This document shows, piece by piece, positions 45,206-56,720 of a DNA stretch of 64,000 nucleotides (its first letter is position 1; each line of letters starts with the position of its first letter). The translations under genes were made by a program, and so were the position numbers. Below the pieces are notes generated by a model. It ran no database searches and was not told the DNA's origin. It saw only the letters and a program-made list of their open reading frames with translations. Source of the DNA: Chrysemys picta bellii (taxonomy: Eukaryota > Chordata > Testudines > Emydidae); NCBI RefSeq assembly GCF_011386835.1, contig NC_088800.1:83020981-83084980 (forward strand), written 5' to 3'.

Positions 45206-45599
45206 GGGTATGTCTACACTACCAAATTATGTTGACCTAAGTCACGACAACATACAGCTATCACAGTAATTAAATCGCTTTTTTGTGTCCACACTATACT
45301 TCTTGTGTCTTCAGCGCGTGTCCTCACCAGGAGCGCTTGCACCAATTTAACTGTCAGCGTGGGGCATTGTGACGGAACAGCTTCTGAAAGGCAGCAATAG
45401 TCGATGTAAGCAACACTGTGTCTACGCTGGCACTGCGTTGACCTAACTACATCAACATTGACTCTATGCCTCTTGAGGAGGTGGAGTTATTAAGTCAGTG
45501 TAGTGAGCAACATTTTAGTGTAGACGCTTACAGAGTTAGGTCAATGTAAGCCACCTTACATCGACCTAACTGTGAAGTGTAGACCACAGTTTAGCTTCC
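45206..45599. mobile_element. Inner MITE with 11-bp flanking repeat
   Basis: It starts GGGTATGTCTACACTAC and contains AGTGTAGACC near the right end. AAAGTGAATTA flanks it at 45195-45205 and 45600-45610. A strong hairpin TTAGGTCAATGTAAG / CTTACATCGACCTAA lies at 45535-45570. Confidence 0.65.
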
Positions 45600-45739
45600 A
45601 AAGTGAATTAAGCTAAAGTGAGCTTCTGAATGAGTGCATCCACACTGGAATTTGATGCAGTTTAACTCATTTTTTGTAGATTCACACATTTAGCTAACTC
45701 TGCTTAACTTTTTTGAGTGTCCCTGAGTAGACACAACCC

Positions 45740-46737
45740 TGCAACTTCCATTCCTTGCTGAGATGGAGTTTCCATTATGTTATCTGTCTCTGATGATGGG
45801 GTTTGGTTGCCAGGAATTCACCCCGACATCCAGCCATGGCTGGCTGGAGCACCAGGAAGAGTCTGTGCTTGACTTTTGGCCAGAACAAGGAAAGAGCTAA
45901 TGCTGCAGGAGCTGCTGCAACCATAGAAATTAAATGTATTGCCACACCCCATTTCACTGGCAAATATTATAGTGTAGTAAGGATACATGGGAGTCACATG
46001 CTTCCAGCTGAGAACCGGGAGTCAAGATTCCTGGGTTCCAGTCCTGACTCTGTCAAGGACTTGAAATTCTGCCCTCTGCTAGAGACATGAAAGCCAACGC
46101 ATCTGGAGATGTAACTGAGGACAGACTTTGATCTTCATTTTTGATGATTTGAATGAAGTGTTATTTTGTAACTTGCATTTTGCAGATGTATTCTATAAAG
46201 CAAAACTTTTTTTCAACGGAATGAAGATTTGTCAAGCATGATATGGCCTCCCAAAGCAAACTCTATAAAGCATGCAGATCCCAAGTTATGAAACACCAGT
46301 CAACCATACCCTAATGCCCACACAGCACTTTTCCACCCACTGTGACAGACTTTATTCTGCTTCCAAGAAATAAGGGTACACACTGCATACATTAACCTAA
46401 CTCTCAGTATAAAGCAAAATCCCAATTGCAGCCTGAGTAACATCTGAAAATATTCATGGTCGATACATGTGTGCAGTGGGTTATGTATTTATGGGAGAAG
46501 AATGAAGTCATAATTAAGGGTTTGCATTAGTGGACAGAGGGCAGGTGAGATGGTCAAGTGAAGATGACAAATGAATTTATCACATGGCCATGCTATTTAT
46601 CATATGGATCTCCCCTCCATATATGTGAAGTCTTTGTGTGTGTGTGTGTATGTAGATAAACAAATGACAAATATACAGTATATACACCCCAGAATCAGAA
46701 GACCCCCTGCCCTGAAGCACTTACAATCTAAATCAAT
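45740..46737. other. Non-coding sequence
   Basis: 45985-46085 may be a MIR-like fragment (CGGGAGTCAAGATTCCTGGG, AGTCCTGACTCTGTCA). A short GT tract lies near 46635. The rest is unassigned. Confidence 0.4.
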
Positions 46738-47140
46738 TGGAGACAGTTTAGAGAACAGCAATGGGGTTGAGAGGTTAGAGGCAATCGTTTGTCGGAAAAG
46801 GTTGAAAGACCTGAAGGGGAAGGAGGGACCTGATAACAGTCTTCAAATATGTCAGGGCTTGTTATAAAGAGGTCAGAGATGAATTGTTCTAGATGTCCAC
46901 TGAAGGTAGGACAAGAAGGAATGGGCTTAATCTGAAGCAAGGGAGATTTCAGTTAGATATTAGGAAAATCTTTCTAACTATAATGGTAGTTAAGTTCTGG
47001 ACCAGGCATCCAAGGGAGGTTGTGGAAGCCCCATGACAGGAGGTTTTTAAGACCAGATTGGATAACCAGGGATGATCTAGGTTTACTTGGTCCTGCCTCT
47101 GTGCAGTCCTTTCTAGATCTACACTTCTATGATTTGGTGA
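46738..47140 (+). pseudogene. CR1 3' portion, diverged
   Basis: It follows the order of the CR1 at 55990-56720: GGTTGAAAGACCTGAAG, ACCTGATAACAGTCTTCAAA, GGAATGGGCTTAATCTGAAG, TTAGATATTAGGAAAATC, AGGGAGGTTGTGGAAGCC and a TTCTATGATT tail. Frames are broken. Confidence 0.85.
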
Positions 47141-47294
47141 ATTATCTACCATTTGGCTAAGCGATGGACTAAGTGAAAAGGAAAACTATCTACAAGTATC
47201 TGAAGGGTGCGGTTCTCTGCAGTTTGATTCTGCTGTGGGAGGCAGTTTCAAAATGCCATAGATTTGCTAGACCAACGACAAGGAAGAAGAGGAA

Positions 47295-47760
47295 TTGATC
47301 AAGGAGGTCCAAGAGATTTTGCACCAGATTTTTGGCTATAACCAAGGACCACCCAGCACAATTCAGGAGGGTGTGTGCGCCAAGGTGATTTTAAGCCACC
47401 TTTGCTCTCGTTCCATTCTGGGGTTGTTGCATGCCAAGCCAGTCTCTTCCTGTCATGCCATGGAAGGTAGGAAGAGACACAAGGGAGAGCATCAGCTGGA
47501 CCTTATAGTGCTCACAAGGGCCATTGAGTCAGAACCTGGTGGAGTGGGAGGGTCCAATGTGGAGGTGGAGAAGCTGCTGAAGTGGGTGGTGGAGCACCAG
47601 CAGCAAACGCCAACTCAACTGCAGCAGCAACAGAATCAATGATTACAACAGCTGGCCTCACAACACCAGCAAGTAGCTCAGATGCAGACCTGTCCTGGGA
47701 TTGCCCTCCTGGCCTAGTCCTTCAACATCAGTGAGCTCAGATCTGCCTCTCTCCACCCAC
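47295..47760 (+). pseudogene. Possible gag-like fragment of an LTR retrotransposon
   Basis: The frame at 47295-47642 ends in a glutamine-rich stretch with LLKWVVEHQQQ, interrupted by a stop, and the glutamine-rich reading continues afterwards. This resembles the N-terminus of Ty3/gypsy gag proteins of fish and reptiles, but the similarity is of composition more than motif. It could also be random coding potential. Confidence 0.25.
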
Positions 47761-48109
47761 CGCCCTGCTGTGCAGAAGATGCTCCCTTTGAAGTTCCTTC
47801 TCCCACCGAAGCATGCCCAGTAGGCCTGTCAGGTCAGGGCTTCCTGGGCCCAGAGAGTTGCTCCTGCAGCCTTCTCTCTCCAGCGTGGGGTTTATCCACC
47901 CCTTGACACTCCCCACCATAAATTACTTCAGCTGCGAATGACCCCAACAGGCACTTGGTGATCTAGACATGCTAGACCTCAGATGAATGTCTGTGCTGGC
48001 TGCAGGGACATGGTAGGAATTAGATGACACCAGAGGCTCTCCCTATGCCTGCCCTTGAGCTATTTGTCTTAGTTCTCTCCGAATTCTTCTGCTTTCACAT
48101 GTTAACTGT
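47761..48109. other. Non-coding sequence
   Basis: Nothing recognised. Confidence 0.4.
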
Positions 48110-48545
48110 TCTGGCTTGCCGTGGTAGACTGAGTCAGGCTTGGCCTGCATCGAAAGCAACGGGGTTTATCTGAGTCTCGTAATTCATTCGTGACAATTGC
48201 AGTCTAATATCAACGATAAATCATGGGCACATCCATTTATCTGTCTTGGCCATCTTTCATGAGCACTAAATGCATTCTTGCAAAGTTTTCCTCATCACAA
48301 GCTCATTGTGAAACCTAAAAAGAGGAAGATGTTCACGACTGTTTTAAAAACCCATGACGGGGGCGGAAAACTTCCTCTACGGTGAAGTGCAGCCCTCTCT
48401 AATGGATGGACCAGACATTCCCAGCCAAAAAGCTGCTTGATGGTGAGAAACGCTTGACCTTTAGCTGTCAGCCAGCACAATAAATGTATGGAGTGTAATA
48501 TTATACATTTGACAAACTCTGTGCTACATGGAATGCGCACTAGGA
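48110..48545. other. Unique-looking non-coding stretch
   Basis: It shows no similarity to the repeats seen elsewhere in the window. Contains TCGTAATTCATTCGTGAC, AACGATAAATCATGGGC and AATGTATGGAGTGTAATATT. It might be conserved non-coding sequence; this is texture only. Confidence 0.2.
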
Positions 48546-49059
48546 ATGGAAAATACTTGGCAGGTTTTTTCTCTGCCTGAATTTCTGCAGGTGAGATGTC
48601 ATTGGACTGAATGAAATTCCCAGGCCAGATTTTCAGTCAGTTTGCACCAGCTGAAGATCTGGGGAAATATTTTCAAAAGTACCTGGGTGATTGAGGCATC
48701 TCTAGCCTATACTTAGGATCTGAATTAGGCTCCTTTCACTTTTGAAAATTTTACGCATGGCCTCTAGGGTTTACCACTATGAACCTTTCCCTCTGTCACT
48801 TTCCCGTCATGAGAAACTGACAGCAGCCCTTTCCCTGATCTTCTCTATTATATTATTTTCATGACATTTCAAGACAATTGGGCTTTTCCCCACAGAACCG
48901 TGTCTGAGGGACCAGGAGTTGTCTCTTCAAGCACATTTTCCCTGGTTTAAGAGGCTCCCTAACACAGTATGTGTAGCTGAGGCTGGATCTGTAGGAGAGA
49001 GAGATTGTGAGGTGGTTGCTGGAATTTTTCAGACTCATTGGCAAAAAATAATAGAGGCC
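48546..49059. other. Non-coding sequence
   Basis: Nothing recognised. Confidence 0.4.
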
Positions 49060-49330
49060 AATGTTTTCAAACTTGGGCATGTGAAGTTAAGCATCAGGGC
49101 TTGGATTTTCAAAGGAGCCCAAGAGCGTTAGACGTCCAAATCCCATTGATTTTCAAAGAGATCTGAGTGCCCAACTACCTTAGGCTCCTTTGAAAATCTC
49201 AGACCCAAATAAGAGGCCTCAGGCCAGATCCTCAGCTGGTGCAAATTAGCTCAGCTCCATTCTGGCCCTTGACCTTCAGCTCTGATGAGCACCCACTGCT
49301 CATGCTTCAAAATCAGGCCTCATATTTCAA
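49060..49330. repeat. Palindromic interspersed repeat
   Basis: Left GATTTTCAAAGGAGCCCAAG and right CTTAGGCTCCTTTGAAAATC are inverted over about 20 bases, with a central ATCCCATTGATTTTCAAAGA. The unit recurs at 17571-17660, 57345-57420 and 59215-59345. Confidence 0.6.
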
Positions 49331-49904
49331 TACCTAAAGATGGATTGAGGTGTCCATGTTTTTCATGACTGTGAAGAGAGTTTTAGTGTTCAGGATGGTT
49401 CTCTGAACAGACATATACAACATGTCTCTCTTCAGTGTTTCCTAGCTACCTCCGTGCTTTGATTAGATTGGCAATAGATTGTGTACTGCACGTAGGCCCA
49501 AATCCTTCCCCAAGGACACAGCCCAGGTCGTGCACTGGAGAGTTTCTCTTGAGTCCGAGAAGGGATCATTCCCCAAGCTGAAACCTCAGGGCTGAAGTAA
49601 TCAGGTTGAAGGACGGAAGAAGGCTGTTGCACCACCTCCTCATGCCATGGAACTAGTCATCTTTCCCTTAGAGATGTCCATGGTGATTTTAGTCTCTTCC
49701 TCATATGATACAGCAGTGGACTGGATTCTCACCTAGGCCAAGACTTTTAAAACTGATGCTGGGAGCTCAACTTGGAATACCTTAGAGGAGCCGGGTTTTC
49801 TGAGGGTGGGTTCTCAGCACTTGCTGAATGTCAGGCCCCTTTGAAATATCTCCAAACAGAAGCACCCAGCATCACTACTCACTATTAAACATCTTGGCCC
49901 TTGT
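49331..49904. other. Non-coding sequence
   Basis: 49745-49860 may be another diverged palindromic unit. No gene. Confidence 0.4.
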
Positions 49905-50400
49905 CACACAGTGGCTGGCACCTGTGATTAAAATAGGCCCTGCTCCCCTGGGCCAGAGCAAGTGCTCCCAGTTGAGCCAATTACGGGGGCATGGCCACAC
50001 CTAGGTTACAAAGGATAGGAGGGAGTTCAATGAGGGCAGAGCTAGACGGGGAACTACGGAGTGAAACTGCAGGGAGTGAGGGTCTCCTGAAGGGGTCTCT
50101 GAAGAAGGGAGTTGGGGCTAGGTAAGAAGACCCAGCTGAAAGTTTTGTTTTTCTTTTGGGAGATGGCAGGCTAGGCCTTGCATTTTCCCCAGGTGGTCAG
50201 GCAGCAGGAAGGGACAGTACCTCGGGGAGGAGTGGCTCCCATGTTTGTGTGTTTGCTTTTTTTGAAAACTTTGCGTTAATACAGAAAGCAGACCCCAAGA
50301 AGAGCTGTGGAGGGCTCCATGGGCCCACAAGAGGGGGCTAACAGGCCTGCAAAGCGACCCCTGGCCACGATGGGGTGTTGGGGTGGTAGCTATTGTGTAA
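49905..50400 (+). mobile_element. LTR-like repeat
   Basis: GCCTGCTCCCCTGGGCCAG, GAGCCAATTACGGGGGCATG (CCAAT-type box), CTAGGTTACAAAGGATAGGA, and a downstream GTTAATACAGAAAGCAG reminiscent of an LTR polyA/R-U5 border. Gypsy-type LTR is inferred from the layout and from pol-like debris next to it. Confidence 0.4.
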
Positions 50401-50507
50401 CAGCCCTCATGTTTCATTGTTATTTCTGTTTGCTTTTCCTTGTGCATTTCACTCAGCTCAGAAAGTCAAACTGAACTGGCCAGCTTTGCTTCCTGGTTCT
50501 CATGCAC

Positions 50508-50975
50508 TAGCCCAGTGCTGTTGAGTTTTGGGTTTATCCACCTCAGGACAAAGCCTCGGTCTCAGCCCTGTTAAGCCCTGTCCCCGGTAACTCACTCCCC
50601 TCAGTTGGAGGTTCCACTTCCTCTGCTGGGTAGATCACCGGTGCTGGGCCAAGTGGCCTGGTTCCAGCCATGGGCAAGGTCCAGGGTGCCCTCTGGCCAG
50701 TTCTCCAAGCCATCACCCATCAGCACCTCCGCAGGTAGCTGATCGTGCACCCCAGCCTCTTTGGGGTCCCCCATTTCAGATGTAGCCTTGCTACAGGCTC
50801 CTTAACCGGGAGTCTGACCCCTGCAGTGAAATGTTTAAATCCACCCCCACCCTCTTCTGCTAGAACTTCTAACCAAAGTAAGTTCTGCAGTGCTCCCTGC
50901 CACAAACCTAACTTTGGAACCGAACTCTCTTTGAGAGCATCACTTCAAGTAAATGCAAGAGGACTGGTGTGAATA
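50508..50975 (-). pseudogene. Possible Ty3/gypsy internal fragment
   Basis: GC-rich sequence with sustained but broken minus-strand coding character (CAGCACCTCCGCAGGTAGC, GGGTCCCCCATTTCAGATG). It is next to the LTR-like repeat and resembles turtle gypsy protease/RT-flanking sequence as I remember it. No catalytic motif was identified. Confidence 0.25.
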
Positions 50976-51158
50976 TTACGCCGATAGCTCCAAGGATTAT
51001 TGCCAAAGGACCTCCTGTTCTGTTTGTTCCTCCAGTCGGCATACATTGACTGAGCTCCTTGGATTAGGACAACATTGTTATGTTTGATAAGTCACAGAGA
51101 AGTTGGGAGGTTAGTCAAACCTTATTCAAACTTCCTGAAACTCTTGAGTCTGCACAAC

Positions 51159-51282
51159 TAGGGTGACCAGATGTCCTGATTTTGTAGGGACAACCCCGAT
51201 TTTGGGGTCTTTTTCTTATATAGGCACCACTTACCCTCCACCCCCTGTCCCGATTTTTCACATTTGCTGTCTGGTCACCCTA
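51159..51282. mobile_element. 124-bp hAT MITE, perfect TSD
   Basis: TAGGGTGACC ... GGTCACCCTA. Identical TGCACAAC at 51151-51158 and 51283-51290. Confidence 0.95.
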
Positions 51283-51290
51283 TGCACAAC

Positions 51291-53164
51291 CAGCATGGGA
51301 ATCGCATCATAGTAAGTTTTCCTAAGAAATCCGGTATCTCCTCATCTGGATTAGGCCAAAGTGTGGCAACCTTTATCATGACGTTTTAACATTGCTACTT
51401 CCTGGCTACAATCACAAAATGTGGCTAAAGCGGAATTTAAAAAATCTTGAGGGAAAAATGGATGCCCAAGTATTTTTGACTGGGTAGTTGCAGGATTGGG
51501 ATTTCAGATCTTTCCATTCCCGCTCTGTGAAGGAGCTTTCAAGACTTGAGAAAATGACTAAATCAATATTCTCAGAGAAATGTACCACTAGAACAAGTCG
51601 CTTCGATCTTATCAGTGCTTTCACAGTATTAGTATCCTTATAATTAGTTGCTGAGCCTTCAGGGCTCAATTACTGCGAAAGAACGGGGGTGACCTTTTTG
51701 GTTTTCATTCTTCTAACAGACTGTGCTTCCCAAATGCCTTCCGGTGCAACTTCATTGTTTTAAGGGAAGCTACACAAGTGCTCATAGGGGATAGATAGAG
51801 CAAAGCCAATACATAGCGATTAGCCATACAATCGTCCGGTTTCTGGTTCATATGTCCTTGGATACATATACAGCTCCTTCCTCTGCTTCCGTAAATTCAT
51901 GGCTGAGTGATATCGATAAGACCCCCGTCTAGCAGAAATATTGCCAAGAGGTTCTGCACATTTAATGATAGCCTGAGAAACCTGCATTTGCCGCGGCTGA
52001 AAATAGAAGCAAGATAGCTGTCATTCAAAGCTGTGCCCTGACTCAGGGAAGTGGTTCCGAGAGGCTGTTTGACCGGCTCAGCCTTTGCTCACTACATCTT
52101 CTTGTTCAAAGCTGAACTTTTCCCTGAATGGCCTTGGGTTTGCAGAGCTCATATTACCAAGCAGACCTTGCTTAAAGGCTTTCCAGTGCTGTAATTGTGG
52201 TGCAGGACTCGGAGGTGTGGCTGACCCCAAACATCATAGGAATTGGACAGCTAAAGATCTGACCCTCTATCAGTCACTCAATGCAGTTCAACTGAAATCA
52301 GTAGACCATGTGTCGATTTGATGATCTGGCCAGGAAAATCCACCTCATGTTATTTTGTCCATCCAATTTCAGCTTTTGCCGGATTGTTTCCAGAGCATAT
52401 TCACGTTTCAAGGGCTTTGTGCACTCTAGTGCTAAATGACTCAAGTCACAAATGATGAAGCTTCTGCCTACCCTCTCTGCTGAGAAATCACTCTTGTTAT
52501 TTGGCCTCAAATTTCCTCCATGCTGTCTCCCCGCCCCTAAGATATGGCTAATGAGTGTGTTTCAACATGGGTTATTAACCATCAATATTTATTGCTATCA
52601 TTATCTCAGATGTATCTCCCAAATCACTGGAAAAAAACTATGGGTCATATTCTCATCTCACTGTGAATTTACACTAGAAAGGTCAAAGCCAGAGTCAGAA
52701 TTAGACATTTGGTACCGAACAAGCTGCTTAGGATGCTAACTTTGGGGCGGGGCAGCTCCAACCCAGCTGCCCCTCTTCATAGTTGGGTGCCTCTTAGTGG
52801 TCTGGCCTGGTCACTGACAGGTACAGCATTAGCCTAAGATGCCATAATATCCACCACTTGCCCTAAGTGAATTGAAATTGATGGACATATTCCAGTTCTA
52901 TGCTGGTGTAAGTAACAACAGGTTCTGGTTCTCTGCAAGTGTATTTTGTTTTGTGTTTTATTAGAGCACATTCAATGTATACTATAACACTTTGAAATTT
53001 CTCACGACTGGAGTAAGTTGAAAAGCTCTTGGTTCTCTTGATGAGACAGAGAAGGGACAGTCTGGATTGGTGGCCACCTGCTGCATTTGCTCTTTAGATG
53101 TTGTGTTCAAGGCATTAACTGCACATGACTCGCTTGTTTAATGCAGATCAGGGGAGTTTGCTGG
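51291..53164. other. Non-coding sequence, no gene recognised
   Basis: 51770-52340 is unique-looking. No repeats were named and open frames are short. Confidence 0.45.
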
Positions 53165-53405
53165 CATAAAAGGAAGGGAGGTCCAGTAGTTGGGGCACTA
53201 GCCTGGACTTGGGAGAGCCAGATTCCATTCCCTGCTCTGCCACAGACTGCCTATGTGGCCTTGGGCAAGTCACTTAGCTTCTTTGTGCCTCAGTTTCCCA
53301 TCTGTACAATGGAGATAATAGCATGTCCCTACTTCACAGTGGTGTTATGAGGATAAATACATTAAAAAGATGATGAGGTGCTCAGATACTAAGGTAATGG
53401 AGGCC
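53165..53405 (+). repeat. MIR-like SINE, well preserved
   Basis: GGTCCAGTAGTTGGGGCACT, CTTGGGAGAGCCAGATTCC, CTTGGGCAAGTCACTTAGC, TGCCTCAGTTTCCCATCTGT, GGTGTTATGAGGATAAAT. Confidence 0.8.
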
Positions 53406-53604
53406 ATCCAAGCACCTTGGCTAGCTAGACATAAGTGTTTGTGGGATCGTTCCTCGTGTTTCAGTGAATTCAATGGAACCACAGTGTTTCCGAGAGAGGC
53501 TTAGTATGTGTGATGCTTAAAACTATCTGGGACAGCCTTTCTTATATAAAGTTCACTGAGGCTTCAGCCAATATGCGTGGCTGCTGGGAGTGGGCTGCTC
53601 AGAA

Positions 53605-53712
53605 CACAAGAAGAGGCTTATTGGAACGAACCAATGGTCCATGTAGAATAGCATACTGTCCCCAAGAGTGACTGACCGATGTTGGGTGCTTCATGTCAGA
53701 TGCTCCCAGTGT
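53605..53712 (-). repeat. CR1 3' fragment, diverged
   Basis: ACAAGAAGAGGCTTATTGG, CCAATGGTCCATGTAGAATA, GCTTCATGTCAGATGCT follow the reversed CR1 3'UTR order. Confidence 0.5.
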
Positions 53713-54250
53713 CCCCCTAATCCTGCAGGACTGGAATACTAGCTCTTACACTTGTCTTGCTGTAGGGGAGAGGATTTGGCCCGACAACCTCCCCATAAAT
53801 CAGTACATGAGACTCCAAGACGGTGTTCAACATGGATGCAAAAGAAATAAAGACTAGAAACGAACCCAAGCCAGTGTGCACACTTCCCCAACTTTTCTGG
53901 TCAGCTTCATCACTATAAGGAAGAGGATGCAAAAGGAATTCAGTTTGCAATTGATTTCTGCAGCTAGACAATGTGTCACTACCTCTCTCAATAGGAAAAG
54001 CAGTTAAGTGTTAGCATATGACTTTTGGCACAACTTCTCCTAAGCAAGGGATGGTGCATAAGCGGAGTTGCCCCCTCTAAGTGACAATCCTTTCCCTGCT
54101 TTAGCCTTGCTCCTGTGGAAGTAGGGGTAGTAGTTTGGATCTTCCCCTTTGGCCAACAAGTAGGGAGATGGAGCTAAACCTCTCCCCATTTTTGCTCCCC
54201 CGCCCCCTTCACCCATATATTCCTATGTGCTTGGACCCAAGTCTGAGTAG
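53713..54250. other. Non-coding sequence
   Basis: Nothing recognised. Confidence 0.4.
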
Positions 54251-54258
54251 CCTGTATA

Positions 54259-54490
54259 CAGGGCTGGCTCCAGGCACCAGCTTACCAAGCAGGTGCTTGG
54301 GGCGGCCATTTTGGAGAGGGGCGGCACGTCCAGCTGTTCAGCGGCAATTCGGCGGACGGTCCCTCACTCCTGCTCGGAGCGAAGGACCTTCCGCTGAATT
54401 GCCGCCACAGATCGCGATCACGGCTTTTTTTGTTTTTTGCTTTGTTTTGTTTGGCTGCTTGGGGCGGCCAAAACCCTGGAGCCGGCCCTG
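54259..54490 (+). mobile_element. hAT MITE (GGGCCGGCT family), perfect TSD
   Basis: CAGGGCTGGCT ... AGCCGGCCCTG, 232 bp. Identical CCTGTATA at 54251-54258 and 54491-54498. The interior matches 20868-21212, including GCTTGGGGCGGCC, GGCGGCAATTCGGCGG-type and CAGATCGCGATC. Confidence 0.95.
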
Positions 54491-54498
54491 CCTGTATA

Positions 54499-55121
54499 GG
54501 GCTGAAAGAGGTTCTTACTTCCCCTTGCTCTCCAGTCACAACGTAGCCCTAGCCGGATGTGAAAGTTGGAGTTCTTCCGTTTCACTCCATGTGGAATCTA
54601 ACAGTCGGTGTGTATTTATGTGTTATGAAATAAGTTGATGTTTATTAAGTTAAAGATCATGAAAGCAAATGTTCATGGAAGATCTGAGCTTTAAAATCTT
54701 ATTCAACACTATAGTTAAATGTCACTACATTTTTGTGTGTAGGTGCTGCTGGCTAGAAGAGGAAATTTAATAGCGTGGAAGCTCTTCTAATTGCGTTCTT
54801 TCAGATGCTGACAACAGGATGACCTGTCTATACTTAATTCTGCATGTATGTTTTTTAACCCTGAAATAAGTCAAGTGGATCTCAGAAGAAAAAAAGATAC
54901 ATTTCATTGACAAGAGGTTGAATGTGAGTCAGAATCAGAATTGTAAAACAACAAGCAGTTTTACCCACTAAACATGTACCATCGAGCCATAAATGTGCTT
55001 TATTTTCATCATCTTTTTGACACTTCCACCTCTGCTACAATTAGCACAATCTCATCCTGTCTATTGGATGATAGACTTAACTACAGTACTACCAGCGAGC
55101 TTAGTGCAGAAGGTTAGTAGA
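54499..55121. other. Non-coding sequence
   Basis: Nothing recognised. Confidence 0.4.
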
Positions 55122-55215
55122 ATCATAGAACTGGAAGGGTCCTCTAGAGGTCATCTAGTCCATCCCCTGCACTCATGGCAGTACAAGGCTTATACACCAC
55201 TTGAAGCCCTGATAC
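55122..55215 (-). repeat. CR1 3' tail fragment
   Basis: GAATCATAGAACTGGAAGGG, TCTAGAGGTCATCTAGTCC, CCCCTGCACTCATGGCAG. Confidence 0.75.
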
Positions 55216-55639
55216 TGCTCCTTCCTTAAGCATCTAAATTTATTCTCACCCAGTGTAGATGAGGGCACAATGAGCCACCCCAAACCTCCATGACATGCCT
55301 CTGCGGAGACTCTAGCAACCCCAGGTCCTCTTTGAATAGCAGAACTGCACTGGCTCCGCGGCCTCCTGGGCTTCTTCAGCAGTGGGGGTCCTTTCAGCCA
55401 TTATCTCTCTAATTTATTTGCCAATTGAAGGGGGAAATTGTGAATAGTAATAATAATAATTAATAATAACATAATACCTACCTCCTGCATTCAAAAGGAA
55501 TAGATCTGTTCTTTTCTATCTCTGAATTCTATGATTGCATTAGCCTTTCTCCATGACCACAAAATATGATTTGAGCTTTGTGTCAAGGAAATGCCTTTCA
55601 TGAGCCCAAAGCCTAAACTCCAGTGGGTTTCCTGGCAGC
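55216..55639. other. Non-coding sequence with (AAT)n
   Basis: AAT-rich tract at 55446-55470. 55557-55605 repeats the phrase GAGCTTTGTGTCAAGGAAAT also found near 7478-7497, just before another SINE, so both SINEs sit in or next to a shared older repeat. Confidence 0.45.
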
Positions 55640-55862
55640 CACTAATAATAATTCCTAGCTCTTACAGAGTATTTCTCATCAATAGATCTCAAGCACTTCA
55701 CAAAGGAGGTCAGTATCATGATCCTCATTTTACAGAGAAGTAAACTGAGGCACATAGAGGCAAAGTGACTTGCCAAAAGCCAATCAGCAAGTCAGTGGCA
55801 GACCCAGGTGTAGGACCCTGGTTTTCTGACTCCTATTCAAGTGCTCTAGCTCTAATTCACCT
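55640..55862 (-). repeat. MIR-like SINE, nearly full length
   Basis: CTAATAATAATTCCTAGCTC, AGATCTCAAGCACTTCACAA, CTCATTTTACAGAGAAG, tRNA-like end AGTGCTCTAGCTCTAATTC. Confidence 0.75.
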
Positions 55863-55989
55863 GATTATCATTATTCAGCTGTCTGTACAGCTGGCCAAGT
55901 AACAAAATGATTTACATGTATCATCAAAAGCAACAACAACAAAAGTGGCGTCAACTATCCTTGAGCATTGTTCAGTTTCACACATACAG

Positions 55990-56720
55990 AATGGGAAGAG
56001 ACTGTCTAGGAAGGAGTACGGCAGAAAGGGATCTATGGGGTTATAGTGGACCACAAGCTAAATATAAGTCAACAGTGTGATGCTGTTGCAAAAAAAGCAA
56101 ACATGATTCTGGGATGTATTAACAGGTGTGTTGTGAGCAAGACACGAGAAGTCATTCTTCTGCTCTACTCTGCTCTGGTTAGGCCTCAGCTGAAGTATTG
56201 TGTCCAGTTCTGGGCACCGCATTTCAAGAAAGATGTGGAGAAATTGGAAAGGGTCCAGAGAAGAGCAACAAGAATGATTAAAGGTCTTGAGAACATGACC
56301 TATGAAGGAAGGCTGAAGGAATTGGGTTTGTTTAGTTTGGAAAAGAGAAGACTGAGAGGGGACATGATAGCAGTTTTCAGGTATCTAAAAGGGTGTCATA
56401 AGGAGGAGGGAGAAAACTTGTTCACCTTAGCCTCTAAGGATAGAACAAGAAGCAATGGGCTTAAACTGCAGCAAGGGAGGTCTAGGTTGGACATTAGGAA
56501 AAAGTTCCTAACTGTCAGCGTGCTTAAACACTGGAATAAATTGCCTAGGGAGGTTGTGGAATCTCCATCTCTGGAGATATTTAAGAGTAGGTTAGATAAA
56601 TGTCTATCAGGGATGGTCTAGACAGTATTTGGTCCTGCCATGCGGGCAGGGGACTGGACTCGATGACCTCTCGAGGTCCCTTCCAGTCCTAGAATCTATG
56701 AATCTATGAATCTCTGAACT
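55990..56720 (+). mobile_element. 5'-truncated CR1 LINE with open ORF2 C-terminus
   Basis: The frame 56046-56621 (191 codons) encodes the CR1 ORF2 C-terminal region: [91 protein letters not shown] short 3'UTR follows with GGACTCGATGACCTCTCGAG and a tail of ATGAATCT repeats. RT catalytic motifs are absent. Confidence 0.93.

Larger units (their letters stand above)
44789..45739. mobile_element. MITE split by a CR1 and a second MITE
   Basis: Outer ends CTTGTCTACACAGGGACACG and AGTGTCCCTGAGTAGACACA continue inward as AAAAAAGTTAAG and CTTAACTTTTTT, giving about 35 bp of inverted repeat. The two halves of the outer element (44789-44834 and about 45600-45739) are separated by CR1 (44835-45195) and another MITE (45206-45599). 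Confidence 0.75.
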
